The notes under the pieces are model-generated. The model was not told the origin of the DNA. It saw only the letters and a list, made by a program, of their open reading frames with translations, and did no database searches. This document shows, piece after piece, positions 5,402 through 5,426 of a stretch of 5,426 nt of DNA. Origin of the DNA: Streptococcus oralis (lineage in GTDB: Bacteria; Bacillota; Bacilli; Lactobacillales; Streptococcaceae); the NCBI GenBank assembly GCA_937930605.1, contig CALHBZ010000264.1, forward strand, positions 1-5,426, in the 5' to 3' direction. How positions within the stretch are numbered: position 1 is the first letter of the stretch; each line of letters begins with the position of its first letter. The position numbers and the translations under genes are program-made.

Positions 5402-5410
5402 ATTTTAGCA
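5402..5410 (-). promoter_or_regulatory. Extended -10 element of the hslO-dusB operon
   Basis: On the - strand TGC-TAAAAT (5410-5402) is an extended -10 with five of six consensus bases. A -35 with 16-18 bp spacing would fall at or beyond the window end and cannot be judged. Only seven bases separate the -10 from the ATG, so the start point would be at or just before the first codon. Confidence 0.55.
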
Positions 5411-5426
5411 TAAAAATGCCCAAAGG

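Overview
The window reads as chromosomal DNA of a Streptococcus, most likely of the Mitis/Sanguinis type. This rests on moderately AT-rich DNA, strong AGGAGG-type ribosome sites, extended -10 promoters, a Ser/Gln-rich streptococcal lipoprotein and the close likeness of the DusB and Hsp33 proteins to those of that genus. The species cannot be fixed from the sequence alone. I see no insertion sequence, tRNA, rRNA, CRISPR array or phage gene.

Left part (1-2276, + strand): a compact NAD salvage operon. It holds the 3' two-thirds of nadR, a complete pnuC and a Nudix/winged-helix gene of the NrtR type, with 9 nt and 1 nt between genes, closed by a strong stem-loop terminator. PnuC would bring in nicotinamide riboside, the kinase domain of NadR phosphorylates it, and the NadR adenylyltransferase domain (mostly outside the window) makes NAD. 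The NrtR-like protein probably senses ADP-ribose or NAD status and represses the operon.

Middle (2243-2804): 562 bp without an intact long gene. It is not empty. On the - strand there is a 77-codon reading frame for a small single-span membrane protein. It is broken by one in-frame TAA after codon 19, yet it keeps a promoter, a ribosome site and a shared terminator. The rest carries a near-consensus extended -10 promoter for the next gene, surrounded by inverted and direct repeats, some of which resemble WalR (VicR) half-sites.

Right-centre (2805-3488, + strand): a lipoprotein with a long Ser/Thr/Gln/Pro-rich tether and a compact C-terminal domain. A bidirectional terminator separates it from the convergent right-hand operon.

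Right part (3555-5394, - strand): hslO (Hsp33 redox chaperone) followed by dusB (tRNA dihydrouridine synthase). They overlap by 14 nt if dusB starts at its GTG codon. The only visible promoter element of hslO lies so close to the ATG that the transcript may be leaderless.

The two points most worth a second look are the interrupted small membrane gene at 2312-2542 and the repeat-rich control region of the lipoprotein. Nothing here clearly forms a new multi-gene system.
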